From the NCBI GenBank assembly GCA_003134375.1, contig PLAY01000032.1, positions 525 through 34,226 of the forward strand: a DNA stretch of 33,702 nucleotides, in the 5' to 3' direction. Source of the stretch: Limisphaerales bacterium (lineage in GTDB: Bacteria; Verrucomicrobiota; Verrucomicrobiia; Limisphaerales; UBA11358). Made by a program: the position numbers and the translations under genes. The notes beneath the pieces are model-generated. The model worked only from the letters and a program-made list of their open reading frames with translations. It had not been told where the DNA came from and did no database searches. Each line of letters begins with the position of its first letter. The first letter of the stretch is position 1. This document shows positions 25,933-33,684 of this stretch, piece by piece.

Positions 25933-26170
25933 TGTCACGGTCGTCACGATTGTCACAAGGAGAGAAGAAGAATTATGATTATTCTATCTCTCTCAAAAGT
26001 GAGTTTTCCAGAATCAGCCGGTGACAACCGTGACATTCGTGACAATCGAGGCGGGCGGTTGTCACGGTTGTCACCGATTGTCACGGGGTTGTCATGGTGG
26101 GCGACTGGCGTGGAAATCAGCGGCAGGACGCGGCAATCAGGCCGGTTGTCACGGTTGGCGCAATTGTCAC
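25933..26170. repeat. Iteron-like array of TGTCAC/GTGACA units
   Basis: About eleven hexamers TGTCAC (or GTGACA in the inverse sense, with one or two degenerate copies) occur in 238 bp, often as TTGTCACGG. Three direct units lie at 25933, 25942 and 25951, exactly 9 nt apart, with the middle one degenerate (CGTCAC). Three inverse units lie at 26021, 26030 and 26039, again 9 nt apart. Direct units follow at 26060, 26069, 26079 and 26090 (last one TGTCAT), then at 26147 and 26165. Between the direct and inverse triplets is an A+T-rich stretch (about 25960-26015). The layout resembles a replication-origin or regulator-binding array and lies just downstream of the primase operon. Confidence 0.6.
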
Positions 26171-26206
26171 GGGGGCGAGGGCCAAAGTCGCATTTTGGCG
26201 AGCGGT

Positions 26207-26455
26207 TCAGTTCCACGACTGCCGTATCCGCTGCTCCTGAATCATGCAGTTGCAAACGCCGCAGAAATACTTGAAAGCACTCTCGCCGCCGTCGGGAAGT
26301 TTTGCCTGGGCAATTTGCACGGCTTCCAACACCTGTTCGGGCGGCAGTTTGTGGGAAAACCGATAGACGGTCGCTTTGTAGGCGTATTCCGGCAGGCCGA
26401 GCCATGCGTCCATGATTTCGAGCGCAAGCTTGATGGGATGGGGCGTGGCGGCCAT
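26207..26455 (-). CDS. Small unknown protein downstream of primase
   Basis: An 82-aa protein whose ATG is 3 nt after the primase stop, so it is coupled to it. It is mostly helical (IKLALEIMDAWLGL, PPEQVLEAVQIAQAKL) with Cys residues near the end (FCGVCNC). That could be a small zinc-binding knuckle, though too little is present to be sure. The composition is protein-like, unlike the longer overlapping frame in another register. It may be an accessory replication or copy-control protein of the element; no family is recognised. Confidence 0.62.
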   Translation of the reverse strand: MAATPHPIKLALEIMDAWLGLPEYAYKATVYRFSHKLPPEQVLEAVQIAQAKLPDGGESAFKYFCGVCNCMIQEQRIRQSWN

Positions 26456-26458
26456 AGC

Positions 26459-28969
26459 TCAACCGGGAACTGGATTCTTAACGGCGCGGTAAATGCGCGT
26501 GGTCTTGCCGCCATGCGCCGGGGCGATGTCCTCGCCGACCAGCAGGCCGTCGGCTTCCATCCGCGCCAGCAGCGCCTTGGCAGCGTCCGCCGTGGCCGTG
26601 ATACGAGCGCGGTGGACTTCGCGCGCCGTGGTGAAGTCCTGGGACTTGCGCTGGCGGTTAGATTCGAGCAGTTCAAGCACTTCATCCTGCACCTTGGTAG
26701 CGGCGGTGAGACGGCCTTTGGCAAGAATATCCAGTTGCGACGCGGCGAACCACTCGACGACACGCACGGCATTGGCGGCGGTTTCGGCTGTCAGTGATTC
26801 ACTGCCGGCGTCGCCCGCCCATTGTGCCGCATGAAGCACGACCGCGAGCCGCCAGGCATTTTCCGCGTAGCGCGCGGCAAATGCGCCCACGTCGGCAAGA
26901 TCAATGGCGCGGCGGTCAACAATGCTGTTGTGGAAATCGGTAAAAACCGCGACCGCTGCCGGCGTCGGCGTGATACCGTGCGGCTTGTCGGCGGCATGGA
27001 ACGTGGCGAGCAGGTCGCCGACGAGTTGCGTCCACTGGTCGCGCACGGATTCAGAAAGGATTTGCGCCTCGCCTTCAATGCGGCGGGGCGCGGCGTTGGT
27101 GTGGCAGACCAGCAGGCGCGGCAGAAAGCCGCTGACGGACAGGCTTTGCTCGTCGAGCATGGTCCCCAGCAAATCAGGCTGGACGAACCAGCAGAGAGCG
27201 AGACACGGCTTGTTGAGCACAACGGCATCGCGGCCCTGGCGGTCAACACGCACAAAATCGCCGGAGTAGGCTTGGAGATAAAGCGATTCGTCGGTCGTTT
27301 TACCGGGGTTGTAGCGGCCCATCAAATTATCCACGAGCTTCCGGGCGTCTGGGCTGGAGGAAAAAACCACTTCGCGGTTGTCGCGCAACAAAACAGCAAG
27401 GCGCTCCGTCGTCACGTCTTGGGCGATGATGCAAGGCATCGCAGCGCGGGCGGTCATTTCATCTTTGCGGGCGAGTTTGTATTCCAATTCGCCGCGCAAC
27501 CGCTCGCGCTCCATTGGGTCGCCAGACTTCGCGGCTTTGCGTTCGAGGGCGGCGATTTCCTTGTCGAGCACGCGGATTTCAGATTGAAGCTGCGGCGAGG
27601 TTTTCAGTTTCCAAGTTTCGAGCAGGCGTGTCTGGTGATCCACCAGCGGCGCGGCGATGAGGCGGAACGTCTCGGATTTGCCGCTGCCGGACTCCGCGCT
27701 GGCGAGCAAATAGAGATTGGCGCGCGTGACGCGGTTCGGGCCGCTGGTGGCTTCCAAGCCTGCACCAATGGCGGCGGACACCACCCCCAACGCGCACACG
27801 GCAGGCAACGCTGGCGGGACGCGCTCGGTTCGTGACACGGCGGCGATGATGGTTGCCATTGCCAACGGCAGGGCGTCCAAAGGAAACGGTGCGGCTTCCG
27901 GCTCGTCGGTTTCATCGGGCAAGGTGATGGCGGGATTTGAAACATTTTTCGGCGGCGCGGTGTGAAGGTCGGGCGCGGTTGAAACGGCGACAGGTTGCGC
28001 GGCGGCGATGGCAGCTTCAATCTCCGGGCGCGTTGCGCCTGCGCGTGTCCAATCGTTCGCATCCTTGTGCGGTGAAGGCGTGACGACCTGAACACATTTG
28101 CAACCGCAATACGCGGCGACGGCAGCCAGCCATTTTTCACCGGCGCGAATTCCAGTTTTAGGATTCGGCTCGTCGTTCTGTCCAAACGCATAGACTACGG
28201 CGTCCGGGGCGCACAGGCCCGCGAGCAATTTGCTGTTTTCAGCGCCGCGTGTGATGACGGAAGCCGCATCGCCGGGCATGATGACGTGCCAGCCAAGTTT
28301 GTCGGCCACGGCGCAAAAATCCCATTGAGACTCGAAAGCGAAAATGGTTTTGGCCGTCAGCATGTCGCCGATGATGAGCGGAGAGATTCTTGCGCCGATG
28401 TCTTCCAGCCTTGGGAAATAACGCCAGCTTCCATCTTCTTTGCGGCGGTAGTGACAAGCAATGACTTTGCCCTGGGCATCGTGAACGGGAAAAGCGATTC
28501 GTTCGCCGGAAAACAGGCCGATGAGATTTTGCGCGTGCAGCCATTCAACAAATTCGGGTGTGTAGCCGCGCCACTCGGCGAGTTTGGCGCGGTGTTCCGG
28601 CGTCAGCGCGGCAACGCACGATTGCCAGTCAAACGGCGGTTGCACGGATGGAGACGGATTGGAACTCGACGGCGGCACGGGTGGCGGCGGGACATCGGCG
28701 AGGCGGATGTATTCCCGGCAGGCGTCGGCATTGTTTAAGCCGCGATGCTTGGCGAGGAAATCAATGGCATCGCCCTGGCCGCAACCGGCGAAACATTTCC
28801 AGCGTTCCTCGCCATCGTCGCCGACGTAGAGACTGAAGCTGGCGGAAGAATCCTCGTGAAACGGACAGCGCGCGGATTTTTTGGCGCGGTCGCCAAAGCC
28901 GAGTTGCGCCATGAGCGCGGACAGCGGCAGACGTTGCTTGGCCTGCGCGATTAAATCAAATTCGTTCAT
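26459..28969 (-). CDS. Mobile-element primase/ATPase (CHC2, Toprim-like, DUF3987)
   Basis: An 836-aa protein from the ATG at 28969 (MNEFDLIAQA); a GTG five codons upstream is an alternative. The N-terminus has a DnaG-type CHC2 zinc finger: CPFH (35-38) and CFAGCG (59-64). Residues of about 130-330 resemble the RepB/DnaG-like catalytic and Toprim region (YRRKEDGSW, IFAFESQWDFCA). A DUF3987-type P-loop ATPase follows with Walker A ESGSGKSE at about 423-430. The C-terminus carries helical, winged-helix-like text. Such fusions prime and unwind DNA for phages, plasmids and integrative elements. The iteron-like array nearby supports a replication role. Confidence 0.85.
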   Translation of the reverse strand: MNEFDLIAQAKQRLPLSALMAQLGFGDRAKKSARCPFHEDSSASFSLYVGDDGEERWKCFAGCGQGDAIDFLAKHRGLNNADACREYIRLADVPPPPVPPSSSNPSPSVQPPFDWQSCVAALTPEHRAKLAEWRGYTPEFVEWLHAQNLIGLFSGERIAFPVHDAQGKVIACHYRRKEDGSWRYFPRLEDIGARISPLIIGDMLTAKTIFAFESQWDFCAVADKLGWHVIMPGDAASVITRGAENSKLLAGLCAPDAVVYAFGQNDEPNPKTGIRAGEKWLAAVAAYCGCKCVQVVTPSPHKDANDWTRAGATRPEIEAAIAAAQPVAVSTAPDLHTAPPKNVSNPAITLPDETDEPEAAPFPLDALPLAMATIIAAVSRTERVPPALPAVCALGVVSAAIGAGLEATSGPNRVTRANLYLLASAESGSGKSETFRLIAAPLVDHQTRLLETWKLKTSPQLQSEIRVLDKEIAALERKAAKSGDPMERERLRGELEYKLARKDEMTARAAMPCIIAQDVTTERLAVLLRDNREVVFSSSPDARKLVDNLMGRYNPGKTTDESLYLQAYSGDFVRVDRQGRDAVVLNKPCLALCWFVQPDLLGTMLDEQSLSVSGFLPRLLVCHTNAAPRRIEGEAQILSESVRDQWTQLVGDLLATFHAADKPHGITPTPAAVAVFTDFHNSIVDRRAIDLADVGAFAARYAENAWRLAVVLHAAQWAGDAGSESLTAETAANAVRVVEWFAASQLDILAKGRLTAATKVQDEVLELLESNRQRKSQDFTTAREVHRARITATADAAKALLARMEADGLLVGEDIAPAHGGKTTRIYRAVKNPVPG

Positions 28970-29016
28970 AGCGTCGAATATCACATGAGAGGAAAAGGCG
29001 ACTCCGAAATGTTAAT

Positions 29017-29250
29017 TCAATTAGCGTTTGGTAAGGGAATGCGGCGTGTCTCGTCATCGTGATGCTTGGCGGTTTGAGCCTCCATGAACCGGACGAATTC
29101 CGATTCACGGCAGAAAATCTTCGCGCCGACTTGGAGCGTGGGCAGGCCCGCGCGACGCCATCGCCAAGCAGTCGTGCGTGAAATGCCGTAGCGCCGTAGG
29201 AAAAAATCCAGAGGCATCGGGCAGTCTTTGGGATCGTAAGCCTGGGTCAT
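29017..29250 (-). CDS. Excisionase/AlpA-like HTH protein
   Basis: A 77-aa protein with a MerR/AlpA-like helix-turn-helix: LRRYGISRTTAWRWRRAGLP (about 18-37), then LQVGAKIFCRESEFVRF, the wing and final helix typical of helix-turn-helix domain 17 excisionases. It lies between the primase and another small HTH gene. Likely roles are control of the primase operon or directing the recombinase to excise. Confidence 0.8.
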   Translation of the reverse strand: MTQAYDPKDCPMPLDFFLRRYGISRTTAWRWRRAGLPTLQVGAKIFCRESEFVRFMEAQTAKHHDDETRRIPLPNAN

Positions 29251-29256
29251 AATAAT

Positions 29257-29502
29257 TCACCTCCCCGATGAAGTTTGCGCGTGAACGGTGAGGTTCTCGC
29301 GGATGTTTTGGAGGATTTCCCGACGGGGAAAACGCACCATTTTGGCGGTCAATTTGACAAATGAAATGCGCCGCTGGCGCATTAAATTGTCAATACTCCT
29401 TGGCGAGCAACCGAGCAATTGCGCGGCTTCGGCCTTGGTCAACAGTTCCGGCTCGATTTGCTGTGCCGCCGTGCCGGGTGCGGGTTTTTCGATGTTTGGC
29501 AT
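29257..29502 (-). CDS. Excisionase-like HTH protein, paralogue A
   Basis: An 81-aa protein from the ATG at 29502-29500 (MPNIEKPAPG); upstream codons read as non-coding. The HTH core AEAAQLLGCSPRSIDNLMRQ leads to RRISFVKLTAKMVRFPRREI. It is clearly related to the protein at 30956-31183 (shared IDNLMRQRR, F-x-KLT-x-K, VRFP). It lies 6 nt before the next HTH gene. The 160 bp upstream (29503-29662) contain nothing recognisable and may hold its promoter. Confidence 0.8.
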   Translation of the reverse strand: MPNIEKPAPGTAAQQIEPELLTKAEAAQLLGCSPRSIDNLMRQRRISFVKLTAKMVRFPRREILQNIRENLTVHAQTSSGR

Positions 29503-29662
29503 ATTTCCAACGCGCGTTTGCAACTGCGGGGCGTTGGATGCGTGTCAATCGCTTCACCAGTGCCAACTGGTTGTCCAACGCGCTCCGCGAGGTCGCATTT
29601 GCGCGCTGGTGCAGTGAAGCAAAAACGATGAGACGCACTCCGAAACGCTATTTGAAATAGCG

Positions 29663-30880
29663 TCAAGAATCGGAAACGGATGTAGTTGGCGACGGCGAGT
29701 TGGGTTTGCCGGGGAAAGCTTTCTGGATAAAACCCGTGCCGGCGAGAGGAGCATCCATCACGCGGAAGGTGTTCTGCCAATCTGCGCCGCGCTGTGCCCA
29801 GCCTTTTTTCTGGTTGGGAATAGGCTGGCCCTCATGCCAGTTGTCCGCCTTCAAATGGATTTTCTCAAAGCTCTCCTGCAACGCTTCATCGAATGGCGCA
29901 CCTTCTCGCATGAGGTCTTCGACGGTCAACAAAATGTCCCATTGCAGCGCGCTGCCAAATATGTCCGGCTCACGAGCGGGAAGATTTGCCGCCAGTTGGC
30001 TGTATAGCCACTCTGCCAAGCGGCGCGCTTCCATGCGCGTGCGGATGGACTTGGGGACGGCAAAGACGCGGTAATCTTCCGCCAACTCGTCGAACATGAA
30101 AGCGCGTGCTGCATCCTCTTGACTCATGTTGTTCTTGGCGAGGGCGGGGAACAATCTCCAACCTTTGAAAAAATTGGTTTCATGCTCTTCCGGTGCGTCA
30201 GTTCGACAGTTGGTGAGCGGATTTTTCTCCCGGCTGTCTCGCTGCCGCCAGAGCCAGCAGAAAATTCGTCTGAATCCCAGCGGTGCATCGCGCCAAGAAT
30301 CGTTGATCGTGAACGGGCCATGAGATGCGTGATAGTCCCGCCATTCTTGGATGCCATTTACCTTGCTACCACGCAGGCGAGAATCTTCGGGAATTGTGAA
30401 CGTGATGATTGGCCCTCTTACCATTGGCACACACCCGGCGAGACTTTGACGACCATAAGCGTCAAATCTGTCATGTGCATCGAATGTTCGCCAGTGGGCC
30501 GTGTCGGTCGGGTCTGGTGTGCTGCCGCTTTCGAGTTTAACAAATTTGGTCGGCACCCACTGCTTTCCCGTCAGATCAACGCCATCCTCTATGGCTGTGT
30601 GGCAGATTTCAAACCAGGGTTCGGGGACAAGCCATTCAAGAGCATAACCAGCAAAATCGTGATGGCTCTTCAGCGCCTTAACCAAGCTGTCGGCAGCAAA
30701 CCAAACCTGCCCGATTTTGCCTTGTTCCTTTGCGGCTCGGTCAAGTTGTTGGAGTTTGCGAACGGCCCGGCCAAATTTCTCATTGCGCCGCAGCAGTTCC
30801 CAAATCTTCGCCGGGATGCGTTCTGCATCCGGCAAAGACGCACGACATGGATTGTCCGGGTGTTGCGGCTCGTGTGCCAT
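29663..30880 (-). CDS. Mobile-element regulator-like protein (405 aa)
   Basis: A 405-aa protein from the ATG at 30880-30878 (MAHEPQHPDN); a TTG three codons upstream is less likely. Residues of about 20-50, RIPAKIWELLRRNEKF, resemble the (W-x-x-L-R-R-N-x-x-Y/F) start of transcriptional-regulator/DUF2285-type proteins carried by integrative elements. The remainder is Trp/Arg-rich (WRDAPLGFRRIFCWLW, WLYSQLAANLP) and ends in a Ser/Pro/Thr tail. There is no nuclease or HTH motif I can place with certainty. It lies between two excisionase-like genes, so a role in control of element transfer or replication is likely but unproven. Confidence 0.72.
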   Translation of the reverse strand: MAHEPQHPDNPCRASLPDAERIPAKIWELLRRNEKFGRAVRKLQQLDRAAKEQGKIGQVWFAADSLVKALKSHHDFAGYALEWLVPEPWFEICHTAIEDGVDLTGKQWVPTKFVKLESGSTPDPTDTAHWRTFDAHDRFDAYGRQSLAGCVPMVRGPIITFTIPEDSRLRGSKVNGIQEWRDYHASHGPFTINDSWRDAPLGFRRIFCWLWRQRDSREKNPLTNCRTDAPEEHETNFFKGWRLFPALAKNNMSQEDAARAFMFDELAEDYRVFAVPKSIRTRMEARRLAEWLYSQLAANLPAREPDIFGSALQWDILLTVEDLMREGAPFDEALQESFEKIHLKADNWHEGQPIPNQKKGWAQRGADWQNTFRVMDAPLAGTGFIQKAFPGKPNSPSPTTSVSDS

Positions 30881-30955
30881 AAGTAACAATCAGATTTTAC
30901 CCGTGTGCGCAGGTAACGCAATATGCGTGACGGTGCGAAACCATACACCGACATC

Positions 30956-31183
30956 CTAGCCTGATTCCTGGCCGTGAGCATTGATTCGGAAATGTTGGGC
31001 GAGGTAGGCGTCCACTTCGGCTTTTGGAAAACGGACAATCTTTGACGTGAGTTTGATAAACGGCAGGCGACGCTGCCGCATGAGATTGTCAATCGTCCGC
31101 CGGCTGACGTTCAAGCGCCGGGCGACTTGCGACTTGGTTTCGTAATCCGGTGTAGTGAAAAATCCTGATGGTTCGGCGTCCAT
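30956..31183 (-). CDS. Excisionase-like HTH protein, paralogue B
   Basis: A 75-aa protein. SQVARRLNVSRRTIDNLMRQ (about 18-37) is the HTH, followed by LPFIKLTSKIVRFPKAEVDAYL (wing and last helix). It is a paralogue of the protein at 29257-29502. It lies at the upstream end of the minus-strand replication/regulation block, after about 940 bp of non-coding DNA, with a perfect 7-nt-arm palindrome 53 nt before its ATG. It is a likely excisionase or autorepressor. Confidence 0.82.
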   Translation of the reverse strand: MDAEPSGFFTTPDYETKSQVARRLNVSRRTIDNLMRQRRLPFIKLTSKIVRFPKAEVDAYLAQHFRINAHGQESG

Positions 31184-31235
31184 GTTAGCACCTCATTTTT
31201 TTTGCCGGATTCTGTCACGGCGTCGCCGGGTGAAG

Positions 31236-31252
31236 GTGTGCGACGCGCACAC
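31236..31252. promoter_or_regulatory. Palindrome upstream of HTH gene
   Basis: GTGTGCG-ACG-CGCACAC is a perfect 7-nt inverted repeat with a 3-nt centre, 53 nt upstream of the minus-strand HTH start at 31183. The size and position suit a dimeric repressor operator, possibly for the HTH protein itself. A hairpin in the leader transcript is the alternative. Confidence 0.4.
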
Positions 31253-31391
31253 GATGGATTGGTTCGGTGACGCCAAAGGTTCACGCGCCGGAAGCCTAGA
31301 GGCAAAATCCCGGCGGCGGCGGGCGGGTCAATTTGGAGCGCAGCAGGGTGAAGGGGCGAGCAAGAGATTGACGCGACCGCCGCCGCCACAC

Positions 31392-31448
31392 AATCGAACC
31401 GGCTTCCGCGCGTCATTTCCCCGGACTGGTCGTGGACTGAACCCGGAC
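31392..31448. repeat. 57-nt direct repeat, copy 1
   Basis: This starts AATCGAACCGGCTTCCGCG and matches 31684-31740 with about 8 substitutions and no gap. A second similar block ends both units: about 31483-31550 resembles about 32036-32105, sharing ACCGCGA, GCGGACG, an A-tract and a GTAAGG..GCGTG element. The whole unit (about 160 nt) thus seems duplicated, with the second copy expanded inside. No gene is called from 31184 to 32125. Confidence 0.6.
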
Positions 31449-31683
31449 GCCGAATGAGGCTCTTGCGCGGCGATTCCGCGTCTGAACCGCGATCACTTCG
31501 CGGACGAAAAAAATTAGCTTGGTAAGGGGTAACGCGTGCCTTGGATAAAACTTTGAGATTTGAGGTCGAGCCGGCTGGCGTCGAGATCAGAGATGGACTT
31601 GGGCAAAACCAGCGCGGCGGACACGGCTTGAATCATTTTAGCGCGGCTATTCACGAAATGGCTGGCTGGCCGTTCCGGTTTGA

Positions 31684-31740
31684 AATCGAACTGGTTTCCG
31701 CGCGTCATGTCCCCGGATTGGTCACGGACTGAATACGGAC
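31684..31740. repeat. 57-nt direct repeat, copy 2
   Basis: Second copy of the repeat at 31392-31448, offset 292 nt. It leads directly into the GGAC-rich stretch and is closed by the block at about 32036-32105 near the integrase 3' end. Confidence 0.6.
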
Positions 31741-31990
31741 ACGGACTGGTCGTGGACGCTGTGCGACTGTGGACTGATTGCCGGTGCGGACAATTCGCGG
31801 ACATGGACAATTCGTGGCTGCGGCTGCGGTCGTGGACTGGACACAATCACGGACTGACTGCGGGCCGGACTCGGACGCGGACTGGTTGCGATCACGGACT
31901 CGACCAGGACAAGGACGCGGACTGAACGCGGCCACGGCCACGGCGCGGATGCGGACGGCTTTCGGACTGGACACGGTCGCGGACTGGACA
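31730..31990. repeat. Degenerate GGAC-based short tandem repeats
   Basis: About 260 bp are made largely of GGACTG, GGACACGG, CGCGGAC and similar units, often stepping by 6 nt. The stretch lies inside copy 2 of the duplicated intergenic unit. Open frames across it on both strands give low-complexity text and are not called as genes. It looks like slippage-driven expansion, or a protein-binding array near the integrase. Confidence 0.6.
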
Positions 31991-32125
31991 CGGACACGGT
32001 CGGCTGACCGGATTTTGGCGCGGACATTTTGAGACCAAACCGCGACCGTTGCGCGGACGCAAAAAACTCATTTTGATGAGGAGTAAGGCGTGTCCTGGGT
32101 AAAAATACCGAATGGAGGCGGCATT

Positions 32126-33622
32126 TCAGTTCCGCTGGATTGTCCATGCGTCGCCAGCTTCGCGACGGATGCCAGCGACTTTAGCATCGCTCAATGCTGT
32201 CACCGTGACAGTCGGCAAGGTCGCGGATGACTTGGGCGGCCGGATGGCAAACCATTCTTGCGCCTCGCTTTCGCGGACAAGCTGGCGGTAATGTTTGAAC
32301 ACCATTTGCGGCGAATTGCCCGCTTCAAGGCTGACCTGGCCCACGTCTTTCACCACGGCGAGCCGGTAGCTGATGAAGGAGTGGCGCAGGCCGTTGTGCT
32401 TCCATTTCACGCCGGATTTGCCCGCCAGATACAGGAATAGCTGTTTGTCGGCGCGGGACAGATTGATGACCGGGCCGGACGGTTTGGCGTAGCGTTCGAG
32501 CCAGGCGGCGCAGTTTTCAGAGATTGGGACGGTGCGGCGTGAGGCGGTCTTGGCGTTGCCCGCCTTGACCTCGACAAATTTCTCGGTGCCGGTCAGATGG
32601 ACTTCCGACCAGTCGAGCCGCATGATTTCGGCGGCGCGCAGGCCACAGAACGCGGCGATGGCCAGATACGGAATCATTTCCTCGCGGGTGCGCCATTTGC
32701 CGCGCTCTTTCACCGGCGTCAGGCAGGCGGCGAACAGTTTTTGCAGTTCGGCGGGGCTGAACACTTCGATTTCACCGCTGTCCACCGTCGCTGTTTCGAC
32801 ACCGCTCATTTCATCGTGGTCTTTGGGCAGGTAGCCGCGCTTGATGGCGAACTTGAACAGGGTGTTGACCAAGCGGCGGATGTTGTTTTGTGTCCGCCCT
32901 GCAATGCTTCGAGACTTGTTTTCGTCACTGCCAATCGTTTTCAAGCCGCGAATGTATTCCTCAATCTGCTTGCCGGTGACGCTGGAAATGCGGAGTTGGA
33001 AGCTGTCGGCAAACGTGCCGAGGCGCGAGGTCAGGTCTTTGATATAAACGTCGCTCTTGCCGGAACTGGCCTTGGACGCAATCAATTCGTCCACAACTTC
33101 GCGGACGGTTTTCGCCGGCAAGCCGATTGGATGGCGCTTGAGATAAAATTCGACCGCTTCGCTCAAGCTGACGTGTTCCGGCAACCGGCGCATAACCGAA
33201 ACGTAGTCGGTGACGGCCATGTTGAGGTCGGCATCTGGCTTCCAGGCGCGGAGCTTTTGCATGGCGCGAATGTAGTCGGCACGGTCGCCCCCGGTGAGTT
33301 TTAGGGCTTCGGTTTCGCCGTTGGCGAGTTTGACGGCGATCAACTCGGCTTCGCGCCGGGCCTTGGCCAGATCGGAAAACTTCCGCCGCACGCGCTTCGT
33401 GCCGGCGTAGTAGGCGACGGTGTAGATGTCGCTCTGGTATTTAACGCGCGCCTTGCGCTTCCCGTCCGGCAGGCTGTCGTAAAGAATTGCGCCCGTCTGT
33501 GAGTCGCGCTGGGGAATGATGTTGGTGTGGGCGTAAATCGGAATCGAAATACTACCCACCTTAACAACCTCGAAGGGTTGGCTGGTCTTGTGACTTTTGG
33601 CTTTGGACAGGTCATTTTTCAT
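32126..33622 (-). CDS. Tyrosine recombinase (integrase)
   Basis: A 498-aa integrase from the ATG at 33622-33620 (MKNDLSKAKS); 15 further codons upstream read poorly. The N-terminal half includes a SAM-like core-binding domain (LSEAVEFYLKRHPIG onwards). The catalytic part has the first Arg in AFCGLRAAEIMRLDW (about residue 327), HNGLRHSFISY (about 408-418, second Arg-His) and GNSPQMVFKHYRQL with the Tyr nucleophile at about 443. The His usual in the GH-x-x motif is Asn (GNS), a variant I associate with verrucomicrobial integrases. The gene starts about 60 bp from the presumed attachment site, the classic arrangement for an element integrated in a tRNA or tmRNA gene. Confidence 0.92.
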   Translation of the reverse strand: MKNDLSKAKSHKTSQPFEVVKVGSISIPIYAHTNIIPQRDSQTGAILYDSLPDGKRKARVKYQSDIYTVAYYAGTKRVRRKFSDLAKARREAELIAVKLANGETEALKLTGGDRADYIRAMQKLRAWKPDADLNMAVTDYVSVMRRLPEHVSLSEAVEFYLKRHPIGLPAKTVREVVDELIASKASSGKSDVYIKDLTSRLGTFADSFQLRISSVTGKQIEEYIRGLKTIGSDENKSRSIAGRTQNNIRRLVNTLFKFAIKRGYLPKDHDEMSGVETATVDSGEIEVFSPAELQKLFAACLTPVKERGKWRTREEMIPYLAIAAFCGLRAAEIMRLDWSEVHLTGTEKFVEVKAGNAKTASRRTVPISENCAAWLERYAKPSGPVINLSRADKQLFLYLAGKSGVKWKHNGLRHSFISYRLAVVKDVGQVSLEAGNSPQMVFKHYRQLVRESEAQEWFAIRPPKSSATLPTVTVTALSDAKVAGIRREAGDAWTIQRN

Positions 33623-33630
33623 GCCCACAC

Positions 33631-33650
33631 TGTCCCGTCTTTGTCCCGTC
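33631..33650. repeat. Twin TGTCCCGTC repeats between integrase and att site
   Basis: TGTCCCGTC occurs at 33631-33639 and 33642-33650, an 11-nt step (one helical turn), just upstream of the integrase ATG. A partial third unit (CTGTC) follows. It could be an arm-type integrase or excisionase site, or an operator for the integrase gene. Confidence 0.45.
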
Positions 33651-33684
33651 CTGTCAAGCACAATCACAAAACACCAATAAAATA

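Noticed and set aside
25729-25956. Minus-strand frame reading Thr/Val repeats across the start of the iteron-like array
   Set aside because: The low-complexity peptide is a by-product of the TGTCAC repeats, and the frame continues through an unrelated repeat.
25933-26170. CRISPR array
   Set aside because: The repeated unit is only 6-9 nt, occurs in both orientations and has no spacers of constant length.
26822-27835. 337-codon plus-strand frame opposite the primase
   Set aside because: Antisense shadow of the DUF3987 ATPase region.
31514-32147. Overlapping small frames on both strands in the GGAC-rich region
   Set aside because: All give low-complexity Ser/Pro/Arg or Asp/Thr text from short tandem repeats, without domains.
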